A DNA stretch of 5,677 nucleotides from contig CALCVR010000264.1 in NCBI GenBank assembly GCA_937905915.1, forward strand, positions 1 through 5,677, given 5' to 3'. The stretch comes from an uncultured Eubacteriaceae bacterium. Lineage in GTDB: Bacteria; Bacillota; Clostridia; Oscillospirales; Acutalibacteraceae. The notes under the pieces were generated by a model. The model saw nothing but the letters and a program-made list of their open reading frames with translations, was not told the origin of the DNA and did not search any database. The position numbers were made by a program, and so were the translations under genes. Each line of letters starts with the position of its first letter. The first letter of the stretch is position 1. This document shows, one piece after another, positions 1 through 5,677 of the stretch.

Positions 1-4
1 GCCT

Positions 5-13
5 TGCTATAAT
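5..13 (+). promoter_or_regulatory. Extended -10 promoter element for the ABC exporter operon
   Basis: The sequence TGCTATAAT is a perfect TATAAT hexamer (8-13) preceded by the TG dinucleotide one base upstream, the extended -10 arrangement of sigma-A promoters. Transcription would start near position 20, leaving a leader of about 45 bases before the ABC ATPase start codon at 65. A -35 box would lie left of the window, so it cannot be judged, but extended -10 promoters often need only a weak one. The element abuts a perfect palindrome, which suggests the promoter is repressed by a DNA-binding protein. Confidence 0.7.
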
Positions 14-34
14 GGAGTAAATTTTATTTACTCC
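14..34. promoter_or_regulatory. Perfect palindrome at the transcription start: candidate operator
   Basis: GGAGTAAAT (14-22) and ATTTACTCC (26-34) are exact reverse complements separated by TTT. The repeat begins on the base after the TATAAT box and covers the expected transcription start, where a bound repressor would block RNA polymerase. No U-tract follows on either strand, so it is not a convincing intrinsic terminator. Small ABC exporter operons in Firmicutes are often controlled by a GntR-family (YtrA-type) repressor encoded next to them. Such a gene could lie left of the window, but this is inference. A 5' leader hairpin affecting mRNA stability is the alternative. Confidence 0.5.
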
Positions 35-64
35 CCTGGTGGGATAAGAAATGAGGTATTCATT

Positions 65-769
65 ATGCTAGCCGTCTCTCATCTGACCAAACGGTATTCT
101 TCCGCATTGGCCAACGATAATATTTCTTTCGTAGTTCATCCCGGCGAGATCTCTGTCCTGTTGGGACCCAACGGCGCCGGCAAATCCACTGCCGTCAAAT
201 GCATTGTGGGTCTTCTCCGCTTTGAGGGCGAGATCACGGTATGCGGCCATCCCAACAAATCGCTGGAGGCCAAACGTGTACTGGGATATGTGCCGGAAAT
301 GCCGGCCCTTTATGAACTCCTGACAGTGGAAGAACATCTGGAATTCATCGCCCGCGCCTATGAGCTCAAGAACTGGAAGCCGTGGGCCAAGACGCTGATG
401 GACCGCTTCGAGCTGACCGATAAAAAGGATAAGCTGGGCAGTGAATTATCCAAAGGCATGCAGCAAAAGGTCAGCATCTGTGCGGCGTTGTTGCCGGTAC
501 CTAAGGTGATTTTATTTGACGAACCTATGGTGGGCCTGGATCCACACGCCATCAAGGAACTGAAAAAGCTGTTTTTGGAACTCAAACAGGGCGGATGCTC
601 GGTCATTATCTCCACCCATATGCTGGACAGCGTGGATGAATTGTGGGATTCGGCCCACATCATGATGGGCGGACGTATTGCCGCTTCCCGCACAAGGGAG
701 GAAATTGAACGCCAAAATGAGAGCTTGGAGGACCTGTTCTTCCAGATCACCGAGGGAGGTTCCAAATGA
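65..769 (+). CDS. ABC transporter ATP-binding protein
   Basis: This is the cytoplasmic ATPase of an ABC exporter, 234 residues, a normal length for one nucleotide-binding domain. Motifs appear in the expected order: Walker A GPNGAGKS (34-41), a Q-loop region GYVPE (74-78) with Glu in place of the usual Gln, signature LSKGM (128-132, a variant of LSGGQ), Walker B VILFDEP (148-154) with catalytic Glu153, D-loop GLDP (157-160) and H-loop His185. The GYxPE Q-loop and relaxed signature are common in the CcmA/NatA-like group of Firmicute exporters, so the protein looks active. The ATG at 65 is supported by GAGG at 53-56 with 8 bases of spacing. Its stop overlaps the next start as ATGA, so it is probably translationally coupled to the membrane subunit at 766. 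The substrate cannot be deduced from the ATPase. Confidence 0.95.
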   Translation: MLAVSHLTKRYSSALANDNISFVVHPGEISVLLGPNGAGKSTAVKCIVGLLRFEGEITVCGHPNKSLEAKRVLGYVPEMPALYELLTVEEHLEFIARAYELKNWKPWAKTLMDRFELTDKKDKLGSELSKGMQQKVSICAALLPVPKVILFDEPMVGLDPHAIKELKKLFLELKQGGCSVIISTHMLDSVDELWDSAHIMMGGRIAASRTREEIERQNESLEDLFFQITEGGSK

Positions 770-2385
770 ACGCTTTGGTTTACCTTCCTATTACTTCTAT
801 TAAAAACAGCATCAAACAGTTAAAAAATAAGCCTTCCCGTCTGGTGGGTTATCTGGTGGTGGCCTGCATCTTTGTGATACTGTTGTTTACCTCTTTGTTC
901 AGCCCGGAACCCGACCGCGGGGATTTCCCTCAGGCAGATATCCATTTGTTCGGTGTTATCGTCATAGCCCTGGGACTTTTGTTCTTCGGTCTTTATGTCT
1001 ACCAGGGCCTCTCCCGGGGCAGCAGTTTCTTCTCCCTGCCGGATGCTAATCTGTTATTCTGTGCGCCGGTCTCTCCAAAACGCATCCTGGTGTACGGCCT
1101 CTTAAAGCAGATGGGGGTCACGATCCTGGCCAGCGTCTTTATTGTATTCCAGCTCCCCAATCTGCGCAACTTCTTCGGCCTAGGCGCTGATTCCTTAGTT
1201 TACATCTTTATCGGATATGTACTCATGCTGTTTCTGGGCAACCTCTTCTGCATCTGGCTTTACTCCACGGTCAGTCAATCCCCTTCCCGTAAAAAGGCTG
1301 TCAAAATCATCCTGGCAGCTCTGGCGGCGGCAGTTCTGATCTGGTTCGGTGTGGAGGCCGCTTCGACCAAGGATCTCTATGGATCGGTCATCAAGGTATT
1401 TGATTCCTTTGCCCTGACCTGTATCCCCATTATGGGGTGGATCAAAGGTTTTATCATGGCGGCTATCGCCGGATCCTGGGTGGAAGCAATCATCTGGCTA
1501 GTCTTATCCCTGGCGGGCGGCTGTCTGATGATCTTGGGTGTCCTGCGTTCCGACGCCGACTATTATGAAGATATCCTGCTGTCCACCGAGACCACCTACC
1601 AGACTAAGCAGGCCCAAAAAGAGGGCAATCTCAACATGAGTATGGGAAAAGCCAAGGTCCGGAAAGGCGATACCGGACTCAAAGGCGGAAAGGGCGCTTC
1701 TACCCTATTCTACCGTAGGCTCCGGGAAAACCGGAAAAAACATATCCTCTGGATGGACGGCGTCAGTCTCGTCTATCTGGCCATCGCTTTGTTGTTCGGC
1801 TTCATTTTCCGGGAGGAAATGCAGGCGGGCGATCTCTTCCCTCCCCTCTTTATTTTAGGCATGTCGGCTTATATGGGCATTATTTTCAGCTGTACCACCG
1901 GCTTTGTCAAAGAGATCACCAAACCTTATATCTATCTGATCCCTCAATCCCCCTTTCAGAAACTGTTGTGGTCGGCAGCTTATGACTGCCTCAAACCCTT
2001 CGGCGATGCCCTTCTGGTTTACGGTGTGTTAGTGCTGGCGGGCGGATGCCCTCCCTTGACGGCCATATCCTGCGGCTTGACCTTCGGCAGTTTCTCCTCC
2101 CTCTATGCCTGCTGCAACATCTTGATGCAGCGCATCTTTGGATCGGGTTCCGGCAAAAGTGCCGCCTCCCGTCTCACCAAGGGCCAGGGCATGCTGTTTT
2201 TGCTCTACATGCTGGCTGTAATGATCCTTTTGGTCCCAGGTATTGTAGTGAGCGTTATCGTATCCTTTGCCCTCCCCTCCAGTATCCAGGCCCTGGGTGT
2301 TTTGGCCCTGTTCGTATGGAATATGGGGCTTTCGGCAGTGGTACTGGTCCTCAGCCGCAACGTACTGAATAACATGGAATCCTAA
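766..2385 (+). CDS. Membrane subunit of a putative ABC exporter
   Basis: A 539-residue polytopic membrane protein that I recognise as the Firmicute 'putative ABC exporter' permease family, partner of the ATPase at 65. Hydrophobic segments lie near residues 26-46, 60-81, 108-129, 143-167, 177-197 and 214-258 (probably two). A charged, Gly/Lys-rich cytoplasmic-looking stretch follows (about 260-327), then segments near 330-348, 357-379, 405-426, 431-453, 474-503 and 507-530. That makes roughly 12-13 spans in two halves. Both halves carry a short motif before a hydrophobic segment: CAPVSPKRIL (99-108) and LIPQSPFQKL (391-400), which suggests an internal duplication. One such chain could supply both halves of the translocation path, or it could dimerise. 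The start is decided by AGGGAGG at 753-759, six bases upstream, within the end of the ATPase gene. The substrate is unknown; lipid, peptide or drug export are all possible. Confidence 0.85.
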   Translation: MNALVYLPITSIKNSIKQLKNKPSRLVGYLVVACIFVILLFTSLFSPEPDRGDFPQADIHLFGVIVIALGLLFFGLYVYQGLSRGSSFFSLPDANLLFCAPVSPKRILVYGLLKQMGVTILASVFIVFQLPNLRNFFGLGADSLVYIFIGYVLMLFLGNLFCIWLYSTVSQSPSRKKAVKIILAALAAAVLIWFGVEAASTKDLYGSVIKVFDSFALTCIPIMGWIKGFIMAAIAGSWVEAIIWLVLSLAGGCLMILGVLRSDADYYEDILLSTETTYQTKQAQKEGNLNMSMGKAKVRKGDTGLKGGKGASTLFYRRLRENRKKHILWMDGVSLVYLAIALLFGFIFREEMQAGDLFPPLFILGMSAYMGIIFSCTTGFVKEITKPYIYLIPQSPFQKLLWSAAYDCLKPFGDALLVYGVLVLAGGCPPLTAISCGLTFGSFSSLYACCNILMQRIFGSGSGKSAASRLTKGQGMLFLLYMLAVMILLVPGIVVSVIVSFALPSSIQALGVLALFVWNMGLSAVVLVLSRNVLNNMES

Positions 2386-2438
2386 CAGACATAACCGATC
2401 CCATATTTACATATTAGTAGAAACGGAGGACGATCCCT

Positions 2439-3683
2439 ATGTATGATCTTATCCCCTTGGGAAAACGGGCTAAAGAAGCGGCCCGTATCCTAGCCACTAC
2501 CTCTACATCTCAGAAAAACAAGGCCCTTCTTTGTGTGGCCGATGCTCTTGTATCCCAGATGGACAGCATTCTCTCGGCCAACCGCCAGGATCTGGAAGCC
2601 GGACGTGAAGCTGGACTCCGGCCCTCCCTTCTGGACCGTTTGAGCCTCAGCGAAGACCGCATCCGTGGTATGGCGGGAGGTGTGCGCAAAGTGGCCGCTT
2701 TGCCCGATCCGGTGGGACAGCAACTGGAGGGCAAGACGTTAGAAAACGGTCTGAAAATGACAAAGATCCGTGTGCCCATGGGGGTGATCGGCATCATTTA
2801 TGAAGCCCGCCCCAATGTTACATCAGATGCCGCCGCACTGTGCATCAAGGCGGGCAATGCCGTCATTTTGCGAGGCGGCAAGGAGGCTTTCCACTCCAAT
2901 ATGGCCATCTGCCGCGTCATGCGGGATGCTTTCCAGCAGGCCGGATTGCCGCGGGACTGCGTGCAGCTCATTGAGGATACCTCCCGGGAAACTGCCACGG
3001 CACTCATGCGTCTCAACGGTTATTTGGATGTGCTTATCCCCAGAGGCGGCGGCGGCCTCATCCGGTCGGTGGTGGAAAATGCCACTGTCCCGGTCATCGA
3101 AACAGGCGTCGGCAACTGTCATGTGTATGTGGAACACACAGCTGACCTTCATATGGCTACAGATATCATCTTTAACGCCAAAACATCACGGCCTTCGGTA
3201 TGCAATGCCATTGAAACTGTTCTGGTTGACCGCGAAATTGCCTCCCAAGCCTTACCGATGATCTATGAGAAACTCAAAGAGAAATCGGTAGAAGTGCGGG
3301 GATGCCCGGAAACCCTTCAGATTCTCCCCGATGCTGTACCTGCTTCCGAAGAGGATTGGGGAACAGAATATTTGGACTATATTTTATCGGTCAAAGTGGT
3401 GGACGGCATCGACGAGGCCATCGACCACATCACACAATACGGCAGCGGCCACAGCGAATGCATCGTGACTTCCAACTACTTTGCCGCTCGAGCCTTCACC
3501 GATCATGTGGATGCGGCGGCGGTATACGTCAATGCTTCCACCCGGTTCACCGACGGCGAACAACTGGGGATGGGGGCTGAAATCGGCATCTCTACCCAAA
3601 AATTGCACGCCCGCGGACCCATGGGTCTGCCGGAATTAACCACCTGTAAATTTATCATCCAGGGCTGCGGACAAATCCGCTAA
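2439..3683 (+). CDS. proA: Glutamate-5-semialdehyde dehydrogenase (gamma-glutamyl phosphate reductase)
   Basis: ProA carries out the second step of proline synthesis in the cytoplasm. It reduces gamma-glutamyl phosphate, made by ProB, to glutamate-5-semialdehyde with NADPH; the product cyclises to the substrate of ProC. The 414 residues match the usual family length of about 415. Family landmarks are visible: GVIGIIYEARPNVTSDA (115-131), ILRGGKEA (143-150), DVLIPRGGGGLI (197-208), ETGVGNCHVY (221-230), the catalytic-cysteine motif RPSVCNAIET (251-260, Cys255), and the C-terminal block LGMGAEIGISTQKLHARGP (376-394). It appears intact and functional. The ATG at 2439 follows GGAGGA (2425-2430) with 8 bases of spacing. 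It lies 53 bases after the exporter gene with no terminator between them, and 38 bases before the next gene. The usual neighbour proB is not in the window. Confidence 0.97.
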   Translation: MYDLIPLGKRAKEAARILATTSTSQKNKALLCVADALVSQMDSILSANRQDLEAGREAGLRPSLLDRLSLSEDRIRGMAGGVRKVAALPDPVGQQLEGKTLENGLKMTKIRVPMGVIGIIYEARPNVTSDAAALCIKAGNAVILRGGKEAFHSNMAICRVMRDAFQQAGLPRDCVQLIEDTSRETATALMRLNGYLDVLIPRGGGGLIRSVVENATVPVIETGVGNCHVYVEHTADLHMATDIIFNAKTSRPSVCNAIETVLVDREIASQALPMIYEKLKEKSVEVRGCPETLQILPDAVPASEEDWGTEYLDYILSVKVVDGIDEAIDHITQYGSGHSECIVTSNYFAARAFTDHVDAAAVYVNASTRFTDGEQLGMGAEIGISTQKLHARGPMGLPELTTCKFIIQGCGQIR

Positions 3684-3721
3684 CGTCCTGCGGGCGGTGC
3701 AACCACAAGGAGGATCCCCTT

Positions 3722-4390
3722 ATGCGCCGCAAACGACGTCCTTTTGCCCGTTCGGCCCATGCCGCTTCCTTTGTCCGTGCCGTGATAGCTGTCCTGTTGG
3801 TGGCAGGCGGTATCACCCTATTCCTATGGGCAAGAGGCGGGGCTATCTCCCTGGATCAGCAGAAAAAGGCACAGATGGAGCAGTTCCTGTATCCAATTGT
3901 CATGGCTGACTCCCCATCTTTTTCCTCTGTCAGCCAGCTTCCGGAGGATATGGTGTGCAAGATCAGCTTGCTGTCTTTGCTCATGGAGGATGCCGGAAGC
4001 GGCAGTCTTACCGACGATCAGGAACGCCGTGTCATCCCTCTGGAATTGGTGGAGCAAAAGAGCCGTACCTTGTTTGGAGACAGCGTCAAAGTGGCGCCTT
4101 CCAGCCTTACCATTGGGGATGTCCAAGCCGAGTATCTGGAAACCGACGGTTGTTTCCATGTTCCTGTTACGATCCAGGCGGGCTTCTATACCCCCCAGGT
4201 GCAGGGCATCCGGGAGGGGGGCGGGAAACAGACCGTTTACATCGGCTATCTCCCGGCCGACGGATGGGGTAAACAAGGTGATCAATGGGTTCCTCCTTCT
4301 CCTGTGAAGTTCATGGAAGTGACGTTATCGGGTTCTAAAGATGCCCCTGTCATCCAGTCTCTATCCCAAAGCGGCGGCCTAACAGAATAA
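3722..4390 (+). CDS. Unrecognised single-pass membrane-anchored protein
   Basis: I do not recognise this 222-residue protein. Its N-terminus is very basic (MRRKRRPFAR) and is followed by one hydrophobic segment at about residues 18-37. The positive-inside rule therefore predicts a short cytoplasmic tail, a signal anchor and a domain of about 185 residues outside the cell. There is no lipobox cysteine and no clear AxA cleavage site after the hydrophobic stretch, so it probably stays anchored. The outer domain has two cysteines (79 and 144), a predicted beta-rich C-terminal half, and a Gly-rich turn near 162-168. The gene is real by context: a near-ideal AAGGAGG (3707-3713) lies 8 bases before the ATG, it follows proA by 38 bases on the same strand, and a strong hairpin lies just after its tandem stop codons (4388-4393). 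No role in proline metabolism is implied beyond co-transcription. I cannot assign a function. Confidence 0.8.
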   Translation: MRRKRRPFARSAHAASFVRAVIAVLLVAGGITLFLWARGGAISLDQQKKAQMEQFLYPIVMADSPSFSSVSQLPEDMVCKISLLSLLMEDAGSGSLTDDQERRVIPLELVEQKSRTLFGDSVKVAPSSLTIGDVQAEYLETDGCFHVPVTIQAGFYTPQVQGIREGGGKQTVYIGYLPADGWGKQGDQWVPPSPVKFMEVTLSGSKDAPVIQSLSQSGGLTE

Positions 4391-4391
4391 T

Positions 4392-4429
4392 AAAAGGGAC
4401 ATGGGTACAAGAGTACCCATGTCCCTTTT
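4392..4429. terminator. Perfect 17-bp hairpin, bidirectional intrinsic terminator
   Basis: AAAAGGGACATGGGTAC (4392-4408) and GTACCCATGTCCCTTTT (4413-4429) are exact reverse complements around the loop AAGA. Read on the plus strand, the stem ends in four Ts followed by CCTTAT, terminating the operon ending at 4390. Read on the minus strand, it is followed by TTTTATTATT, a good U-tract, so it can also stop leftward transcription from the chromate-transporter genes. It begins two bases after the stop codon of the upstream gene. A-T pairs at the foot of the stem supply the U-tract for each direction, the usual design for convergent operons. Confidence 0.9.
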
Positions 4430-4441
4430 CCTTATCGTAGC

Positions 4442-4473
4442 AAAAGAAAAACCGGTGAAGTTTTCCACCGATT
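4442..4473 (-). terminator. Intrinsic terminator of the chromate-transporter operon
   Basis: On the minus strand AATCGGTG (4473-4466) pairs with CACCGGTT (4457-4450), seven Watson-Crick pairs plus one G-U, around an eight-base loop GAAAACTT. It is followed by the U-tract TTTTTCTTTT (4451-4442, overlapping the foot of the stem). It lies 24 bases after the stop codon of the second transporter gene at 4497, the right place and orientation to end that transcript. The hairpin at 4392-4429 then acts as a second stop. The loop sequence is also complementary to 4488-4495, which could compete with or modify folding. Confidence 0.7.
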
Positions 4474-4496
4474 CCTCACTTTCTGTTGAAAACTTT

Positions 4497-5069
4497 TCAG
4501 AATTTAAAAATAATACCCACTACGGCAGCAGCAGCTATATATAATATTGGATGCCCTTTTCCCTTGAGCAATAAAGATGCTATCATTAAGACGGCAAATA
4601 AAATCAGTGCTTTAACGTCAAACAGGTCTACAACGTTCCAGGAAGCCGTAAACTGATCTAAGGTGAGGATAGATACCTTAACCACTTCAAAGCCCGCAGC
4701 GGCAATCAGAGCAGTCACTGTAGGACGCAATCCATAAAAAGCCGATTTGACTAACTTATTCTCGCTGAATTTGCTGAGGAATTTAGCGATGAGCAAAATA
4801 ATGATAACCGATGGCAGGACCAGTGCCGCCGTGGCTATAATACTTCCCAAAACACCGCCGGCATGATATCCGGCATAGGTGGCCATATTAACACCGATAG
4901 GGCCGGGTGTAGACTCTGAGATGGCAATCATATCGGCCAGCATAGACTGATCAAACCATTGGGGATATTTGTCTGCCATATCGTAAAGGAACGGCAGGGT
5001 GGCCAAGCCTCCACCGATGGCGAATAAACCGGTCTTAAAGAATTCATAAAAAAGAAGCAGATAGGTCAT
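4497..5069 (-). CDS. Chromate transporter family protein, second (C-terminal-type) subunit
   Basis: A 190-residue single-domain member of the chromate ion transporter (CHR) family, an inner membrane anion transporter. It begins MTYLLLFYEFFKTGLFAIGGG, and the glycine triplet (19-21) is the family's first conserved block. The second is the SESTPGPIGVNMATYAGY region (51-68), containing the PGP motif (55-57). Hydrophobic segments follow at about 74-97, 117-130, 150-165 and 171-189. The reading frame stays open upstream to 5465, but that stretch is antisense-frame noise within the preceding gene. The ATG at 5069 fits the family start, overlaps the preceding stop as ATGA, and has an AAGGGGG ribosome binding site about 10 bases before it. 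In Bacillus subtilis, paired short CHR proteins are both needed for chromate resistance, so this is probably one half of a heteromeric transporter. The natural substrate in an anaerobe may be another oxyanion. Confidence 0.92.
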   Translation of the reverse strand: MTYLLLFYEFFKTGLFAIGGGLATLPFLYDMADKYPQWFDQSMLADMIAISESTPGPIGVNMATYAGYHAGGVLGSIIATAALVLPSVIIILLIAKFLSKFSENKLVKSAFYGLRPTVTALIAAAGFEVVKVSILTLDQFTASWNVVDLFDVKALILFAVLMIASLLLKGKGHPILYIAAAAVVGIIFKF

Positions 5070-5650
5070 GCCTGATCTTCCCCCTTCTTCGGCTTTCTCT
5101 CCCGTTTGATAAAGATTCCCACCAGCATGGAGGCTACAATTAAAATAATAGGCGAGAGATCCAATGTTAAAGTCAAAATCAAGGACACAGCAAAAATGAT
5201 AATACCGATCCAGTCCTTGACCCCGCTTTTCCACAACTTTATAATAGCGTTGACAATGAGCACCGATACGGCCACACGGATACCGGCAAAGGCGTGCTGT
5301 ACCCATTCCAAATGGGAAAAGTTGCTGATAAAGGCTGCAATAACCATAATAATAACCAGAGATGGAAACACCACCCCTGCCGTGGCCACAATGCCGCCTA
5401 GGATCCCTCCAAACTTGTAGCCGATAAAGGTGGCGGTATTGACAGCGATGACGCCCGGCGTACACTGTCCAATAGCAAAATAATCCATTAATTCCTCATC
5501 GGTGGCCCATTTGTGCTTCTCCACAACCTCTTTCTGGAGCATAGGAAGCATAGCGTATCCTCCGCCAAAGGTCAGCACTCCAATTCGACAGAAGGTCCAG
5601 AACAACGTCCACATGAGTTTTCCTCTTTTCTTACCTGACAATTTCTCCAT
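5066..5650 (-). CDS. Chromate transporter family protein, first (N-terminal-type) subunit
   Basis: First gene of the minus-strand pair and a short single-domain CHR-family membrane protein. From the ATG at 5650 it has 194 residues. Conserved blocks are LTFGGGYAMLP (26-36) and AIGQCTPGVIAVNTATFIGY (59-78); here the family PGP motif reads PGV. Hydrophobic segments follow at about 83-110, 124-140, 145-162 and 165-185, and the tail is very basic. Three starts are possible: GTG 5659, ATG 5650 and ATG 5614. The GTG has no properly spaced ribosome binding site. The ATG at 5650 has AAGGGG (5664-5659) eight bases upstream. The ATG at 5614, giving 182 residues, has AGAGG seven bases upstream and would start close to the family core. 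I prefer 5650 but cannot exclude 5614. The gene overlaps the second subunit by four bases. Its promoter lies right of the window. Confidence 0.9.
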   Translation of the reverse strand: MEKLSGKKRGKLMWTLFWTFCRIGVLTFGGGYAMLPMLQKEVVEKHKWATDEELMDYFAIGQCTPGVIAVNTATFIGYKFGGILGGIVATAGVVFPSLVIIMVIAAFISNFSHLEWVQHAFAGIRVAVSVLIVNAIIKLWKSGVKDWIGIIIFAVSLILTLTLDLSPIILIVASMLVGIFIKRERKPKKGEDQA

Positions 5651-5664
5651 TCTCTTCACCCCTT
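5621..5664 (-). promoter_or_regulatory. Two candidate ribosome binding sites for the first chromate-transporter gene
   Basis: On the minus strand, AAGGGG (5664-5659) stands eight bases before the ATG at 5650, and AAGAGGA (5627-5621) stands just before the ATG at 5614, with seven bases from its GG. Both spacings are suitable, so the gene may be initiated at either site. The two products differ by a 12-residue hydrophilic, basic N-terminal extension. The GTG at 5659 overlaps the first site and so cannot use it. Confidence 0.45.
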
Positions 5665-5677
5665 CGATGTCAAATGC

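Noticed and set aside
14..34. The palindrome as a terminator of a gene left of the window.
   Set aside because: Neither strand has a U-tract after the stem, and it directly follows a strong extended -10 box.
2405..2410. ATTTAC before proA, matching part of one arm of the palindrome at 14-34.
   Set aside because: It is a single six-base half-site in A/T-rich sequence with no partner arm, and is expected by chance.
2386..2438. Possible promoter before proA, with TATTAG at 2412-2417 as a -10 box.
   Set aside because: The hexamer is a poor match, and the sequence 17 bases upstream of it (ACATAA) is not a credible -35 box. I see no terminator here either.
2800..3261. 153-codon open frame on the plus strand inside proA.
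   Set aside because: proA is an unmistakable family member through this region. The other frame gives a low-complexity, Ser/Pro/Arg-rich translation typical of a shadow.
3824..4285. 153-codon open frame on the minus strand opposite the unrecognised protein.
   Set aside because: It lies wholly antisense to a gene with a strong ribosome binding site, has no recognisable domain, and reads as the shadow of a GC-rich coding frame.
5070..5465. Open upstream extension of the second chromate-transporter frame by 132 codons.
   Set aside because: It overlaps the whole middle of the first transporter gene in another frame, its translation has no membrane-protein or family character, and a good start with ATGA coupling and a ribosome binding site exists at 5069.

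Overview
The window reads as a chromosomal segment from a Gram-positive anaerobe, most likely a Clostridia-class Firmicute of the Oscillospiraceae/Ruminococcaceae type. This is inferred from strong AAGGAGG-like ribosome binding sites, tight ATGA gene overlaps, the protein families present, and a moderate GC content. Hand counts of single 60-base lines gave about 58% in proA and 33-57% in the chromate-transporter genes. No rRNA, tRNA, CRISPR array, insertion sequence or integrase was seen.

Plus strand, left to right. An extended -10 promoter element (TGCTATAAT, 5-13) is followed at once by a perfect 9-3-9 palindrome (14-34) that looks like an operator. Next comes a two-gene ABC exporter: an ATPase (65-769) and, overlapping it by 4 bases, a 539-residue membrane subunit of the putative ABC exporter family (766-2385). 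After a 53-base gap with no terminator comes proA, glutamate-5-semialdehyde dehydrogenase of proline synthesis (2439-3683). After a further 38 bases comes an unrecognised single-pass membrane protein of 222 residues (3722-4390). A perfect 17-bp hairpin (4392-4429) closes this group. The lack of terminators between these genes suggests that all four can be read from the first promoter, although proA may have a promoter of its own that I cannot identify.

Minus strand, right to left. Two short single-domain chromate-transporter family proteins (5650-5066 and 5069-4497) overlap by 4 bases and form a split, two-subunit transporter. They end at a minus-strand hairpin with a U-tract (4442-4473), and the shared hairpin at 4392-4429 lies beyond it. 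The two transcription units therefore converge on a 106-base intergenic region with two terminators.

The genes are mostly of known families and I see no clear undescribed system. The items most worth checking are the palindrome at the promoter start site, the unrecognised protein after proA, the unusual exporter-proA linkage without proB in view, and the overlapping alternative pairings in the convergent terminator region.
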